Positions 1 to 9,197 of a stretch of DNA of 64,000 bases are shown piece after piece. Source of the DNA: Pseudomonadota bacterium (GTDB taxonomy: Bacteria; Pseudomonadota; Gammaproteobacteria; Burkholderiales; SG8-39); contig CANGMI010000007.1 of NCBI GenBank assembly GCA_947455195.1, positions 148,875 to 212,874 on the forward strand, written 5' to 3'. Under the pieces are notes generated by a model that was not told the DNA's origin, searched no databases, and saw only the letters and a program-made list of their open reading frames with translations. The position numbers and the translations under genes were made by a program. How positions within the stretch are numbered: position 1 is the stretch's first letter; the number at the start of each line of letters is the position of its first letter.

Positions 1-1
1 G

Positions 2-1045
2 GTCACGGCCGACGAGTTTCATGCCTTGCCTGCAGAACTCGACGTGTCCCCTGCGCGGGCGAGCCGGTCGGGACGTCTCGCCCGAACGCTGCCGGCCGCT
101 CTTGAAGACACGGTGCTCAGTTATGCCGCTGGCCAGACCGAGGATGCCTTGCGTTGCGTCGAAGTCGCCGTCGGATTGCGTCTCCCCGGCGACTGGGCGC
201 GGGTGGCCTGGCTCATGCGGCAGGAGCTCTACCGCGAACTGGGCTTGCGTGGCGAATTTGCGCGTGAAGCCCGCGCATTCGAAGAGCGATTCGGAACGCC
301 GGCACCAGCGTGGCATGACGCCGCACCGGTTCAGGGGCGATCGACGCCTCGCGTCGGCATCAGCGGGTTCCTGTCTCGGGCAAGTCAGCGGCCACTCTCG
401 GCGCTGCGCAAGTCGATTCGTCGCCATGGTGGCGTCTGTCTGGATTTCGAGCGGCTGGCTGGCGTCGACCGTGATGGGGCGAATGCCCTCCTCGTCACGC
501 TCCAGGCGCTCGATCGGCTCGGCATCGATGTCCGTGTCGTGCACGAGGAACGGCTGCTCACGCCCTTGCACCGCGCGCTCGGCACGAGCGAGGCACCGGG
601 TGATCCGGTGCTGTGGCTGCTGGTCCTCGAAGTCTTGCAGGCGAGTGGCAAGGAAACGGACTTTCGTACCCTCGCCGGTCGATACGCGGAGGTCTTCTCG
701 GTGCCTGCGCCGGTTTTCAAGCCGATCGAGCGTGCCGTGACGAAAACAGCCCGGGTTCGATCGGTCGCGAACGATCCGGTCTTTCGCCTGGAGGGGGTCA
801 TTTCCCTTGAGTCGACCACCCTTCTGGCCGAACTCGAAGCCTGGGTCATGGCTCAGACCACCGTGCGCATCGATGTGTCGGGTCTCGTCCGTATCGACTT
901 CATGGCCTGCAGTCAGGTCATCACGCTTCTGTCGCGTGCCGACCAGGCCGGACGCAGCATCGAGGTGCGCGGGGCGAGCGAACTGGTCGGTGGACTGTTT
1001 CGACAGATGGGCATGGCGCAGATCGCCCGTATCATTCCGCGCTGA
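2..1045 (+). CDS. Tandem STAS-domain protein (5' end outside window)
   Basis: The frame is open to the left edge, so the true start lies upstream and about 347 C-terminal residues are visible. Two stretches show the STAS pattern of alternating strands and helices: one near visible residues 118-200 (core VCLDFERLAGVDRDGANALL), one in the last 90 residues (core RIDVSGLVRIDFMACSQVI). STAS domains act in anti-sigma antagonists and in scaffolds that bind proteins or nucleotides. Neither copy has a clear phosphorylatable DS motif at the usual loop, so a switch role is doubtful. No kinase partner is visible. Function unknown; domain call fairly secure. Confidence 0.7.
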   Translation, partial: VTADEFHALPAELDVSPARASRSGRLARTLPAALEDTVLSYAAGQTEDALRCVEVAVGLRLPGDWARVAWLMRQELYRELGLRGEFAREARAFEERFGTPAPAWHDAAPVQGRSTPRVGISGFLSRASQRPLSALRKSIRRHGGVCLDFERLAGVDRDGANALLVTLQALDRLGIDVRVVHEERLLTPLHRALGTSEAPGDPVLWLLVLEVLQASGKETDFRTLAGRYAEVFSVPAPVFKPIERAVTKTARVRSVANDPVFRLEGVISLESTTLLAELEAWVMAQTTVRIDVSGLVRIDFMACSQVITLLSRADQAGRSIEVRGASELVGGLFRQMGMAQIARIIPR

Positions 1046-1087
1046 TGACAGACCGCAGGCTTTGCCTGCCAACGGAGAGAACGGGCG

Positions 1088-1654
1088 ATGAATGCACGGG
1101 GCAGCAGGATGTGGATGGTCGGCGCTGGGGCGATGAATGGCGGTGCTCGCGCGGCGGGGCTCAACGTGTGCGGGCTTGGCCTGCGCGCACTGGCATCGAT
1201 GGTGGTCGTCGCCGCGAGCGCGGTAGCGCATGCCCAGTCGATGCCGCAAGTGAGTGCGGCCTGGGTACGCGGCACGGTATCGGGCCAGAGTGCAACCGGC
1301 GCTTTTCTCGCGATCGAATCGTCTGAACCGGTGAGTCTTGTCGGTGCGCGCAGTCCGATCGCCGCCAGCGTCCAGGTGCATGAAATGGCGATGGATGGCG
1401 CCGTGATGAAGATGCGTCCGGTGGCTGCGGTGAAGGTCGAGCCCGGGCGCCGCCTCGAGTTGAAGCCGGGTGGTTACCACATCATGATGACGGGTGTGCG
1501 CTCGACGCTCAGGGGTGGCGAGCGGGTTCCTCTCAGTCTCGATTTCGAAGGCGCCGATGGTCGGCGAATCACGGTTGAGACCCAGGCCGACGTGCGCGAC
1601 CTCGGCGCTGCCGCGCCGGCCGCCCCGGCCAATGGCGGGCACATGCGTCACTGA
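1088..1654 (+). CDS. Periplasmic copper chaperone PCuAC family
   Basis: 188 residues. An N-terminal export signal (hydrophobic run about 33-48, likely cut after AHA at 49) is followed by a PCuAC domain. The copper motif H-x10-M-x21-H-x-M matches exactly: His98, Met109, His131, Met133. Family members carry Cu(I) in the periplasm to the CuA site of cytochrome c oxidase, often with Sco. The cox, sco and ctaG genes lie 13-23 kb away, so a shared pathway is plausible but not operonic. A GGAGAG ribosome site 8-9 nt upstream supports this start. The n-region before the hydrophobic core is unusually long, and later Met codons (8, 10, 16) are possible starts. Confidence 0.88.
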   Translation: MNARGSRMWMVGAGAMNGGARAAGLNVCGLGLRALASMVVVAASAVAHAQSMPQVSAAWVRGTVSGQSATGAFLAIESSEPVSLVGARSPIAASVQVHEMAMDGAVMKMRPVAAVKVEPGRRLELKPGGYHIMMTGVRSTLRGGERVPLSLDFEGADGRRITVETQADVRDLGAAAPAAPANGGHMRH

Positions 1655-1690
1655 GCGCTGGTGCTCGCAGTGGTTCGGGCACTGCGCTGC

Positions 1691-2635
<945 letters not shown>

Positions 2636-2644
2636 GGCCCGTGA

Positions 2645-3202
2645 TCAGGCGCGCCGCGTGCCGCTGTCGTCATGGATGCCGGCGAGATAGCCTTCGCTGG
2701 CCGAGCGTATCGTGAGCGTGTTTCGACGGGGGTTTTCCCGGAACGAGACATGCACCCAGCGACCGAATTCGAGAATGCATTGATCGAAGTCGAGGGTGGA
2801 CTGGTGCAGGGCGAGCGACACCTCGAGAGCATCGCCAAATCCGGGGCAGGTAAAGTCGGCGGCTTCTCCCAGCGTGTGCTGCGAGCCGGCGACCCCGCCG
2901 ACGCGCGCGTTGAGCAGGTCGCAGCGGTAGGCGCTTGAGAGCTCGATCGGATACCCGAGCAGTTCGATGATGGCCTCCAGACCGGTGGCGAGGCGACACA
3001 GGTTCGGCTGCAGATGGATGCCGGGGCGGTTGTCGATCTGCTCGCGTCGTGCGATGTCCGAGCGCATCAGATCGGCCACCGAAAATCGGGTCGACAGGCG
3101 CAAGGTCGGTGCGAGCAGCGTCTGCTCGAGCGGTACCGAAGCCCGCAGCACCGTCGAGCGCTCGTTCGGAGTCATGGATGCAGATGGGGTTGGAGCAGTC
3201 AT
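2645..3202 (-). CDS. Peptidase M15A-type (D-Ala-D-Ala carboxypeptidase-like) protein
   Basis: About 185 residues. The C-terminal two thirds match the peptidase M15A fold: a FSVADLMRSDIA opening, the SSAYRCDLLNARVGGVAGSQ segment, then H-T-L-G-E-A-A-D and a late W-V-H. These histidines and aspartate are the expected zinc ligands, so it is probably an active zinc peptidase or a phage-derived peptidoglycan hydrolase domain. No signal peptide is visible, so the cellular site is unclear. The start is uncertain: Met at 3202 shares the tetranucleotide CATG with the divergent HAD gene start, and Met at 3175 would avoid overlap. Neither has a good ribosome site. Confidence 0.75.
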   Translation of the reverse strand: MTAPTPSASMTPNERSTVLRASVPLEQTLLAPTLRLSTRFSVADLMRSDIARREQIDNRPGIHLQPNLCRLATGLEAIIELLGYPIELSSAYRCDLLNARVGGVAGSQHTLGEAADFTCPGFGDALEVSLALHQSTLDFDQCILEFGRWVHVSFRENPRRNTLTIRSASEGYLAGIHDDSGTRRA

Positions 3203-3977
3203 GAACAGGATGCGATCGGTTTCGACAGGCGTGGGTCCGCGCAGCACGCCGGCACGGCGAGGACGGCGTACGGCCACCGGACCCCTCTGGATCTTCGATC
3301 TCGATAATACGCTGCACGACGCGCGCGATCGGATCCTGCCGCACATCGATCGCAGCATGACCCGTTACATCGAGGAGCATCTTGGGGTGGCGCGCGAGCA
3401 TGCCGAAGGGCTGCGCCGGGGCTACTGGAAGCGTTACGGCGCCACCCTTCTCGGGCTTGTGCGTCACCATGCGGTGGATCCCGGCCACTTTCTCGCGCGA
3501 ACCCACGACCTGGCCGAACTCGAAGGCGCGGTCGTTGCTCATGGTGCCCTTGCGCAGGTCTTGCGAAGACTCCCCGGGCGCAAGGTGGTCTTCACCAACG
3601 GGCCCGCTGCCTATGCCCGCTGGGTGCTTGACCGTCTTGGCGTGCTGGTGCATCTGGACGCGCTCTATGCCATCGAGCATGTGGCGCTGAAGCCCAAGCC
3701 CGCAGCATCCGCGTTTCGCGCCGTGCTCGCGGCCGAGCGCAGCTGGTGCGGTCCACGCATCATGGTCGAAGACACCCTGGCCAATCTGCATACTGCACGG
3801 CGACTCGGGTTGCGCACGGTCTGGATTTCCACCACGGCGCATACGCCCTCATGGGTCGATTGCCGGATCACCGCCATCACCGATCTCATGCGGGTGTGGC
3901 CGGCTCTGGTGGTGCCACGATCGGGTTCGTCGGTGCCGCCCACTTCGAGCCTTCGCCACGTTCGAAGCCTACGGTAG
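3201..3977 (+). CDS. HAD-family pyrimidine 5'-nucleotidase
   Basis: 258 residues. The HAD motifs appear in order: FDLDNT near 32-37 with nucleophile Asp33 and acid Asp35, VFTNGP as motif II, LKPKP with the conserved Lys, and VEDTLANL as the acidic motif. This pattern and the position directly before slmA match the SDT1-like pyrimidine 5'-nucleotidases of Burkholderiales, which dephosphorylate UMP/CMP. A GGAG sequence 5-6 nt before ATG 3201 supports the start. Substrate is inferred from family and neighbourhood only. Confidence 0.85.
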   Translation: MNRMRSVSTGVGPRSTPARRGRRTATGPLWIFDLDNTLHDARDRILPHIDRSMTRYIEEHLGVAREHAEGLRRGYWKRYGATLLGLVRHHAVDPGHFLARTHDLAELEGAVVAHGALAQVLRRLPGRKVVFTNGPAAYARWVLDRLGVLVHLDALYAIEHVALKPKPAASAFRAVLAAERSWCGPRIMVEDTLANLHTARRLGLRTVWISTTAHTPSWVDCRITAITDLMRVWPALVVPRSGSSVPPTSSLRHVRSLR

Positions 3978-4007
3978 AATCGAAGCGGGTTCGCGTGCAG
4001 CAGTCTC

Positions 4008-4628
4008 ATGCCCGCGCATGGTGAATCAATCGCATCGAGGCAAGCCGTGGCTCCCCGGACAGGCGAACGCAAGCTGCAGATACTCCAGACCCTGGCCTCG
4101 ATGCTCGAGCATCCGCGCGGCGAAAGGGTCACCACCGCAGCGCTCGCTGCCCGGTTGTCGGTGTCGGAGGCTGCGCTCTACCGGCACTTCGCCAGCAAGG
4201 CACAGATGTTCGAAGGCCTGATCGAATTCATCGAGTCCAGTGTCTTCTCGCTCGTGAATCGCATCAGTGCCGATGAACCCGACGGGCATCGGCAAGTGCA
4301 TGCGATGGTGGCACTGCTGCTGTCCTTTGCCGAGAAGAACCCTGGCATGGTGCGCGTGCTGATCGGTGACGCGCTCCTCAGCGAAGACGAGCGCTTGCAG
4401 ATCCGCATCAACCAGTTGCTCGACCGGGTCGAATCGACCTTGCGTCAGGCCTTGCGGGTTGCCACGGTTGCTGAGTCGGGCGAGAGCGATCTGTCGGCGG
4501 CGGCCATCAGTGCGCACGCCAACCTGCTGCTCTGTTACGTGATCGGCCGGTGGCAGCAGTATGCCCGTAGCGGTTTCAAGCGCCTGCCCACCGAACATTT
4601 CGCAGCGCAGTGGCCGCTGCTGGCCTGA
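4008..4628 (+). CDS. slmA: TetR-like nucleoid occlusion factor SlmA
   Basis: 206 residues from ATG 4008. An N-terminal TetR helix-turn-helix (TTAALAARLSVSEAALYRHF) is followed by a helical dimerisation and effector domain with the SlmA-typical KNPGMVRVLIGDAL and CYVIGRWQQY stretches. SlmA binds specific chromosomal sites and blocks FtsZ assembly over the nucleoid. It starts 30 bp after the nucleotidase and probably shares its transcript. A GTG at 4047, preceded by GAGG at good spacing, would give a 193-residue protein closer to the usual N-terminus and may be the true start. Confidence 0.9.
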   Translation: MPAHGESIASRQAVAPRTGERKLQILQTLASMLEHPRGERVTTAALAARLSVSEAALYRHFASKAQMFEGLIEFIESSVFSLVNRISADEPDGHRQVHAMVALLLSFAEKNPGMVRVLIGDALLSEDERLQIRINQLLDRVESTLRQALRVATVAESGESDLSAAAISAHANLLLCYVIGRWQQYARSGFKRLPTEHFAAQWPLLA

Positions 4629-4640
4629 TGACGGGCGCGG

Positions 4641-5393
4641 TCAGCGAGGCTGACTGCAGACCCGGCAGGCTGGATCGCGGCGCACTCTCACCGTACGAAA
4701 GCCCGCGGCCAGCGAATCGATGATGAGCAGTCTGCCGCACAGGGTTTCGCCGATGCCGGTCAGCACCTTGAGGGCTTCGGCGGCCTGGAGCGTACCCACG
4801 ATGCCGGTGAGCGGCGCGAAGACGCCCATGATGGCGCAGCGCACTTCCTCGGGGGTGGCGTCTTCCGGAAACACGCACTCGTAGCAGGGGCTGTCGGCCC
4901 GGCGCAGGTCGAAGACCGACACCTGGCCATCAAAGCGTACGCCGGCACCCGAGACCAGCGGTCGGGCTGCCCTGAAGCAGGCGCGGTTGATGGCATGTCG
5001 AGTCGGAAAGTTGTCGGAGCAGTCGAGCACGAGGTCGGCCGCTGCGACTTCCTCGTCGAGTCGCGCACCCTCGAGTCGTTCGCCGAGCGCCACGACGCGC
5101 GTCTGGGGATTGATGCGCGCAAGCGTACGCCGTGCCGAATCGACCTTGCGGTCTCCGACGGCTTCGGCAGCATGGAGAACCTGACGCTGCAGGTTGGTGA
5201 GGTCGACGGTATCGCCATCGGCAATGACCAGCGTGCCGGTGCCGGCAGCGGCCAGGTAGAGGGCGGCGGGTGACCCCAGGCCGCCTGCCCCCACGATCAG
5301 CACCCGAGCCGCGCGGATCGCCTCCTGTCCTTCGATGCCCACTTCCGGCAACAGGATATGCCGCGAGTAGCGGAGCAGCTCGTCGTCGGTCAT
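4641..5393 (-). CDS. moeB: MoeB/ThiF/HesA-family adenylyltransferase
   Basis: 250 residues, E1-like. GAGGLGSP at 35-42 binds ATP. Asp127 sits in the conserved DCSDNFPTR motif. Cys186 (VRCAIMG) is the usual reactive region, and Cys170/Cys173 with Cys243/Cys246 form the structural zinc site. Such enzymes adenylate the C-terminal Gly-Gly of MoaD or ThiS for sulfur transfer. A ThiS is encoded at 49.1-49.4 kb, so it could serve thiamine as well as molybdopterin synthesis. It follows ctpA on the same strand 38 bp downstream, an arrangement common in the order. MoeB versus ThiF cannot be settled from sequence alone. Confidence 0.9.
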   Translation of the reverse strand: MTDDELLRYSRHILLPEVGIEGQEAIRAARVLIVGAGGLGSPAALYLAAAGTGTLVIADGDTVDLTNLQRQVLHAAEAVGDRKVDSARRTLARINPQTRVVALGERLEGARLDEEVAAADLVLDCSDNFPTRHAINRACFRAARPLVSGAGVRFDGQVSVFDLRRADSPCYECVFPEDATPEEVRCAIMGVFAPLTGIVGTLQAAEALKVLTGIGETLCGRLLIIDSLAAGFRTVRVRRDPACRVCSQPR

Positions 5394-5431
5394 CTCGATC
5401 GGCGAAACGCGACGCGTACCGGCACGACCGG

Positions 5432-6895
5432 CTACTTGCCGGCGGCAGTGCTGCCGTCAGTGGCCGACGACCCGGAGGATGCGGTGGCACCCGGCGCGGT
5501 GTCGACCTTTGCGGCAACCGGCAGGCCCTTCAACTGGCGCAGCGCCTGCTGGAGTTGCACATCACTCGTACTGCCGAACTCGACCGGCTTGCGCGCAGCG
5601 CCGTTGGTACGACCGGCGGGCGCATCGTCAGCCGCCTTGTCGGTGCCGGCCTCGTCCGCAACGGCAGGCTTGCCGGTCTTGTCCTGCGGGTTGTCCAGAT
5701 GCTTGGCCAGGTCGGCCTCGCGCAGTCGTACCCGGGGCTGGTCAGGATCATCGATGAGGATGTCGGGCACGATGCCCTTGGCCTGAATCGAACGGCCTGA
5801 CGGGGTGTAATACCGCGCCGTGGTGAGCTTGATGCCGGTGGCCCGGGTTTCGTCGAGTGGAATCACCGTCTGAACCGAGCCTTTGCCGAAGGTCTGCGTG
5901 CCCATCACGGTGGCCCGCTTGTGGTCTTGCAACGCACCGGCCACGATCTCCGATGCCGATGCCGACCCGCCATTGACGAGTACGACGATGGGTACGGTCT
6001 TGATCGCGGCCGGAAGCGCGCGCAGCGGGTCATTGCCGGCGTCCGATGCGTAGTATTCCGGCGAGCCGGTGTACTTCTGCTTGGCACCCGGAGTGCGGCC
6101 ATCCGTCGACACCACCAGCGTGCCGGGCGGCAGAAATGCGGCCGATACGCCGATGGCCCCGTCGAGGACGCCGCCCGGGTCATTGCGAAGGTCGATGACC
6201 AGACCCTTCAGCGGACCGTCCTTGTAGAGGGTGTTCACGTGCTTCACGAGGTCCTGCACGGTCGGGCGCTGGAATTGCGCGATGCGCAGCCATCCGTAGC
6301 CCGGCTCGACCAGTTTCGAACGCACGCTCTGGACGCGGATTTCCTCGCGCACCAGTTTCACGACGATCAGTTGCTCGGCGCCCTTGCGCGACAGCGTGAG
6401 GGTGACACTGGTCTTGGGCTTGCCGCGCATGCGCTTCACGGCGTCATCGAGCGTCATGCCCTTCACCGGGGTGTCGTCGATGCGCACGATGAAGTCACCC
6501 GGCTTGATGCCGGCCCGGTCTGCCGGGGTGTCTTCGTAGGGCGTGACGACCTTCACCAGGCCGTCTTCCATGTTCACTTCGATGCCGAGGCCCCCGAACT
6601 TGCCTTCGGTACTCACACGCAGGTCGCGAAAGCTGTCCTGGTCGAGGTAGGCCGAATGCGGATCGAGACCCGTGAGCATGCCATTGATGGCTTCATTGAT
6701 GAGTTTCTTGTCATCAACCGGTTCGACGTAGCTCTGCTTGATGGCCTCGAAGACCTGGGAAAAGGCCCGCAATTCCTCGAACGGGATCGCCCGCGCAGCA
6801 TCGCGCTGGGCGCTCGCCGAGAAGTTGAGCGACAGCAGGACCCCGGCGACGACGCCGCCACCCAGAAGACCCAGCCCTTTCAAGGTACCAGCCAT
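5432..6895 (-). CDS. ctpA: S41-family C-terminal processing peptidase
   Basis: 487 residues. An uncleaved or cleaved N-terminal hydrophobic segment (5-26) exports the enzyme. A PDZ domain follows (about 95-180), then the S41 catalytic domain with nucleophile Ser313 in the SASASE motif and general base Lys338 in FGKG, exactly 25 residues apart as in Prc. Such proteases trim C-termini of periplasmic proteins, often hydrolases of the cell wall. The last 80 residues are Ala/Thr/Asp-rich and low in complexity. ATG 6895 is chosen because GGAG lies 7 nt upstream; an in-frame ATG at 6946 lacks this. Probably cotranscribed with moeB. Confidence 0.93.
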   Translation of the reverse strand: MAGTLKGLGLLGGGVVAGVLLSLNFSASAQRDAARAIPFEELRAFSQVFEAIKQSYVEPVDDKKLINEAINGMLTGLDPHSAYLDQDSFRDLRVSTEGKFGGLGIEVNMEDGLVKVVTPYEDTPADRAGIKPGDFIVRIDDTPVKGMTLDDAVKRMRGKPKTSVTLTLSRKGAEQLIVVKLVREEIRVQSVRSKLVEPGYGWLRIAQFQRPTVQDLVKHVNTLYKDGPLKGLVIDLRNDPGGVLDGAIGVSAAFLPPGTLVVSTDGRTPGAKQKYTGSPEYYASDAGNDPLRALPAAIKTVPIVVLVNGGSASASEIVAGALQDHKRATVMGTQTFGKGSVQTVIPLDETRATGIKLTTARYYTPSGRSIQAKGIVPDILIDDPDQPRVRLREADLAKHLDNPQDKTGKPAVADEAGTDKAADDAPAGRTNGAARKPVEFGSTSDVQLQQALRQLKGLPVAAKVDTAPGATASSGSSATDGSTAAGK

Positions 6896-6917
6896 CGATT
6901 TCTCCAGAGTGCCGGGA

Positions 6918-6936
6918 CCGACGCAGCATGCGTCGG
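6918..6936 (-). other. Hairpin in ctpA leader
   Basis: A perfect inverted repeat, CCGACGCA / TGCGTCGG with a 3-nt loop, lies between the putative -10 and the ribosome site of ctpA. It has no T-run, so it is not a classic terminator. It could affect mRNA stability or translation, or be chance in GC-rich DNA. Confidence 0.4.
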
Positions 6937-6953
6937 CCGGATGCACTCACGCG

Positions 6954-6959
6954 AGTATA
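6954..6959 (-). promoter_or_regulatory. Possible -10 element of ctpA
   Basis: On the minus strand this reads TATACT, about 59 bases before the ctpA start. The matching -35 region (around 6977-6982) is poor. Weak candidate for the promoter of ctpA-moeB. Confidence 0.35.
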
Positions 6960-7011
6960 GCGGTGCGTGACCCGGGCGACAGCGTTGTTTTGACGCGGGA
7001 TTGCGCCGGCA

Positions 7012-7776
7012 TCAGGCGTTCGCTCGACCCTGGTTGGCGACCGCATGTTCGGCCGCGGCAATTTCCCCGGGGTCCGCCAGGTAGTAGTGGCGCAGTGGCA
7101 CCAGGCGACCGCTGGCATCTTCCTCGAATTCATACACGAGGGGCTGCGCTGTCGGGATGTTCAGTCCGACGATGTCGCCATCGGAGATTCCATCGAGGTG
7201 CTTCACCAGGGCGCGCAACGAATTGCCGTGCGCGGCCACCAGCACGCGTTCTCCGGCGCGAACCGCCGGGGCGATGACCTCCTGCCAGTAAGGCACGACA
7301 CGCGCTACCGTGTCCTTGAGGCATTCGGTCGCCGGAAAGCTGCCGGCCGGCATGCTGCCGTAGCGGGGGTCGGTGCTGTCGCGCTCGAAGTCGGCCGCGT
7401 CGAGCGGCGGCGGTGGCGTATCGAAACTGCGCCGCCAGACGAGTACCTGTGCGTCGCCGAAGCGTGCAGCCATCTCGGCCTTGTTCAGACCCTGCAGGGA
7501 GCCGTAATGCCGCTCGTTCAGGCGCCAGGAGTGTTCGACCGGCAACCACATGCGATCCAGTTCGTCGAGCGTGATCCAGAGGGTTCGAATGGCCCGTCGC
7601 AGCATCGAGGTGAAGGCCCGATCGAACGTCAGGCCCGCCTCGCGCAGCCGGACGCCGGCAGCGCGTGCCTCGGCAACGCCCTTGTCGGAGAGGTCGACGT
7701 CGACCCAGCCGGTAAAACGGTTTTCCTTGTTCCACACGGACTCGCCGTGGCGCATGAGAACCAGCTTTCGAATCAT
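7012..7776 (-). CDS. gpmA: 2,3-bisphosphoglycerate-dependent phosphoglycerate mutase
   Basis: 254 residues, usual length. It interconverts 3- and 2-phosphoglycerate in glycolysis and gluconeogenesis. The phosphohistidine motif LMRHGES places His10 near the N-terminus, [10 protein letters not shown] follows, and the second catalytic histidine lies in AAHGNSL. I chose the ATG at 7776 because the protein then begins just before the conserved LVLMRHG strand; an upstream in-frame ATG at 7812 would add 12 residues with no homology value. It is upstream of ctpA on the same strand, and the 116-bp gap carries a separate ctpA promoter candidate. Confidence 0.95.
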   Translation of the reverse strand: MIRKLVLMRHGESVWNKENRFTGWVDVDLSDKGVAEARAAGVRLREAGLTFDRAFTSMLRRAIRTLWITLDELDRMWLPVEHSWRLNERHYGSLQGLNKAEMAARFGDAQVLVWRRSFDTPPPPLDAADFERDSTDPRYGSMPAGSFPATECLKDTVARVVPYWQEVIAPAVRAGERVLVAAHGNSLRALVKHLDGISDGDIVGLNIPTAQPLVYEFEEDASGRLVPLRHYYLADPGEIAAAEHAVANQGRANA

Positions 7777-7899
7777 GTCGGTGATTTCCGTGGTGTTGAC
7801 GGCTTGGCGCATCGTCCGCGCCGACCCTGTCGTCGGGCCTGGCCTTCAGGCCCGCTGGCCAGGCACCTCGCCGTCAGGGGTGTGACGCAAAAGGGGGCC

Positions 7900-7905
7900 T
7901 ATAAT
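7900..7905 (+). promoter_or_regulatory. Consensus -10 (TATAAT) before rhodanese gene
   Basis: A perfect TATAAT lies 38 bp before the rhodanese start, in the 166-bp divergent gap with gpmA. The -35 side is G-rich and matches poorly. It is the likely promoter of the rhodanese-grxC-secB-SH3-gpsA run. Confidence 0.5.
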
Positions 7906-7942
7906 AATCGTTTGCAGGCCATGCCTGCCTGCGAGGCTCTCC

Positions 7943-8365
7943 ATGTCCACCAAGTTCATCATCGACAACATCGTGTACGTTGCCCTGGCGATTGCCAGCG
8001 GGACGATGCTGTTGTTTCCCCTGCTGCGTCGCGGGTTCGGCGGCGGTGGTGGGGTCGAGGTTTCCACCGCGCAGGCCACCCAGCTCATCAACCGCGAGAA
8101 TGCCCTGGTCATCGACATTCGCGACGCAGAGCGCTTTGCGACCGGCCGCGTCCTGAACGCCCGCAGCCTGCCGGCCGCAGAGATCGCAGCGCGTGCCGGC
8201 GAGTTCGCCCGTTACAAGGACCGCCCGCTCATCCTGTGCTGCGACTCGGGCATGCGCGCCCATAGCGCCGTCGCACCCCTGAAGAAGCTCGGCTTCGAGC
8301 GGGTCCTCGTGCTCGCCGGCGGCCTGGCCGGCTGGCGTGCCGCCGGGCTGCCTGTCACGAAGTAG
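7943..8365 (+). CDS. Membrane-anchored rhodanese-domain protein
   Basis: 140 residues. One N-terminal transmembrane helix (about 9-28) and a Gly-rich linker precede a single rhodanese domain. The active loop CDSGMR starts at Cys100, which would carry a persulfide; a second Cys99 precedes it. The six-residue loop fits a sulfurtransferase rather than a phosphatase. It sits just upstream of grxC and secB, a fixed arrangement in many proteobacteria, though its substrate there is not known. Signal-anchor topology puts the domain on either side of the membrane; I cannot tell which. Confidence 0.85.
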   Translation: MSTKFIIDNIVYVALAIASGTMLLFPLLRRGFGGGGGVEVSTAQATQLINRENALVIDIRDAERFATGRVLNARSLPAAEIAARAGEFARYKDRPLILCCDSGMRAHSAVAPLKKLGFERVLVLAGGLAGWRAAGLPVTK

Positions 8366-8391
8366 ACCTGCCCCGAGCGCGAGGAGCCGCC

Positions 8392-8649
8392 ATGCCGCAG
8401 ATCACGATGTATGCAACCGACTGGTGCCCGTACTGCCAGCGCGCCGAATCCTTGCTCAAGGCGAAGGGCGTTGCGCACATTGACAAGATCATTGTGGACG
8501 CCGGAGCCGGGCTGCGCGAGGAGATGATCGCGCGCTCGGGTCGACGTACCGTGCCGCAGATCTTCATCGGCGAACGGCACATCGGCGGGTTCGATGACCT
8601 GTCTGCCCTCGATCGGGCAGGCGGTCTCGATCCGCTCCTGCACGACTGA
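8392..8649 (+). CDS. grxC: Glutaredoxin 3
   Basis: 85 residues, a dithiol glutaredoxin. The redox motif WCPYCQ places Cys12 and Cys15 after the first strand, and TVPQIFIGERHIGGFDDL contains the cis-proline and glutathione-binding GG. It reduces protein disulfides with glutathione in the cytoplasm. It lies 26 bp after the rhodanese gene and 39 bp before secB, so it is probably one transcript. Confidence 0.95.
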   Translation: MPQITMYATDWCPYCQRAESLLKAKGVAHIDKIIVDAGAGLREEMIARSGRRTVPQIFIGERHIGGFDDLSALDRAGGLDPLLHD

Positions 8650-8688
8650 ACCGACTGCGGCCCCGTGCCGCCACCAAGGAGCTTCAAC

Positions 8689-9195
8689 ATGGATCAACCC
8701 ACTGACCCCTCGGGTGTGGCCACGCAGGGCGCAATCGGACCGATCCTGTCGATCGAGAAGATCTATCTGAAGGACGCCTCGCTCGAAGTGCCCAACGCGC
8801 CGCAGATCTTCCTCGAGGCGGTGCAGCCCGAGATCGAGGTGCAGATGAACACGCGTTCGGCCCATCTGGCCGACAGTCTGTACGAGAGCGTGCTCACCAT
8901 CACGGTCACTGCCCGGGCGGGCGATCGCACGGTATTCCTGGTCGAGGCGGCCCAGGCTGGCATCTTCCAGATCGCCGGATTCGGCACCGAAGAACTGAGC
9001 GCCATTCTGGGCATCGGGTGCCCGACGTCGATCTTTCCGTATGCCCGTGAAACGATCTCGAGCATGGTCAATCGTGCTGGCTTTCCGCCGATCAACCTCG
9101 CGCCGATCAGTTTCGAGCAGCTCTACCAGCAGCAGGCCGCGCAGGCGCAGGCGCAGCCGGCTGTCGGTGGTCCGCGCATCGAGATCGCCCACTGA
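8689..9195 (+). CDS. secB: Protein-export chaperone SecB
   Basis: 168 residues. A SecB fold is evident: IYLKDASLEVPNAP, the substrate-groove strands, and the family-typical FPYARETISSMVNRAGFPPI with the conserved Leu-Ala-Pro afterwards. The tetramer holds preproteins unfolded and hands them to SecA. The ATG at 8689 is chosen because AAGGAG lies 8 nt upstream; an in-frame ATG 24 bp earlier has no such site. The C-terminus is Gln/Ala-rich before GGPRIEIAH. Confidence 0.97.
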   Translation: MDQPTDPSGVATQGAIGPILSIEKIYLKDASLEVPNAPQIFLEAVQPEIEVQMNTRSAHLADSLYESVLTITVTARAGDRTVFLVEAAQAGIFQIAGFGTEELSAILGIGCPTSIFPYARETISSMVNRAGFPPINLAPISFEQLYQQQAAQAQAQPAVGGPRIEIAH

Positions 9196-9197
9196 CG

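Noticed and set aside
2670..3842. Open frame of 390 codons opposite the HAD gene
   Set aside because: Arg/Pro/Gly-rich shadow with no family resemblance; HAD motifs are intact on the plus strand.
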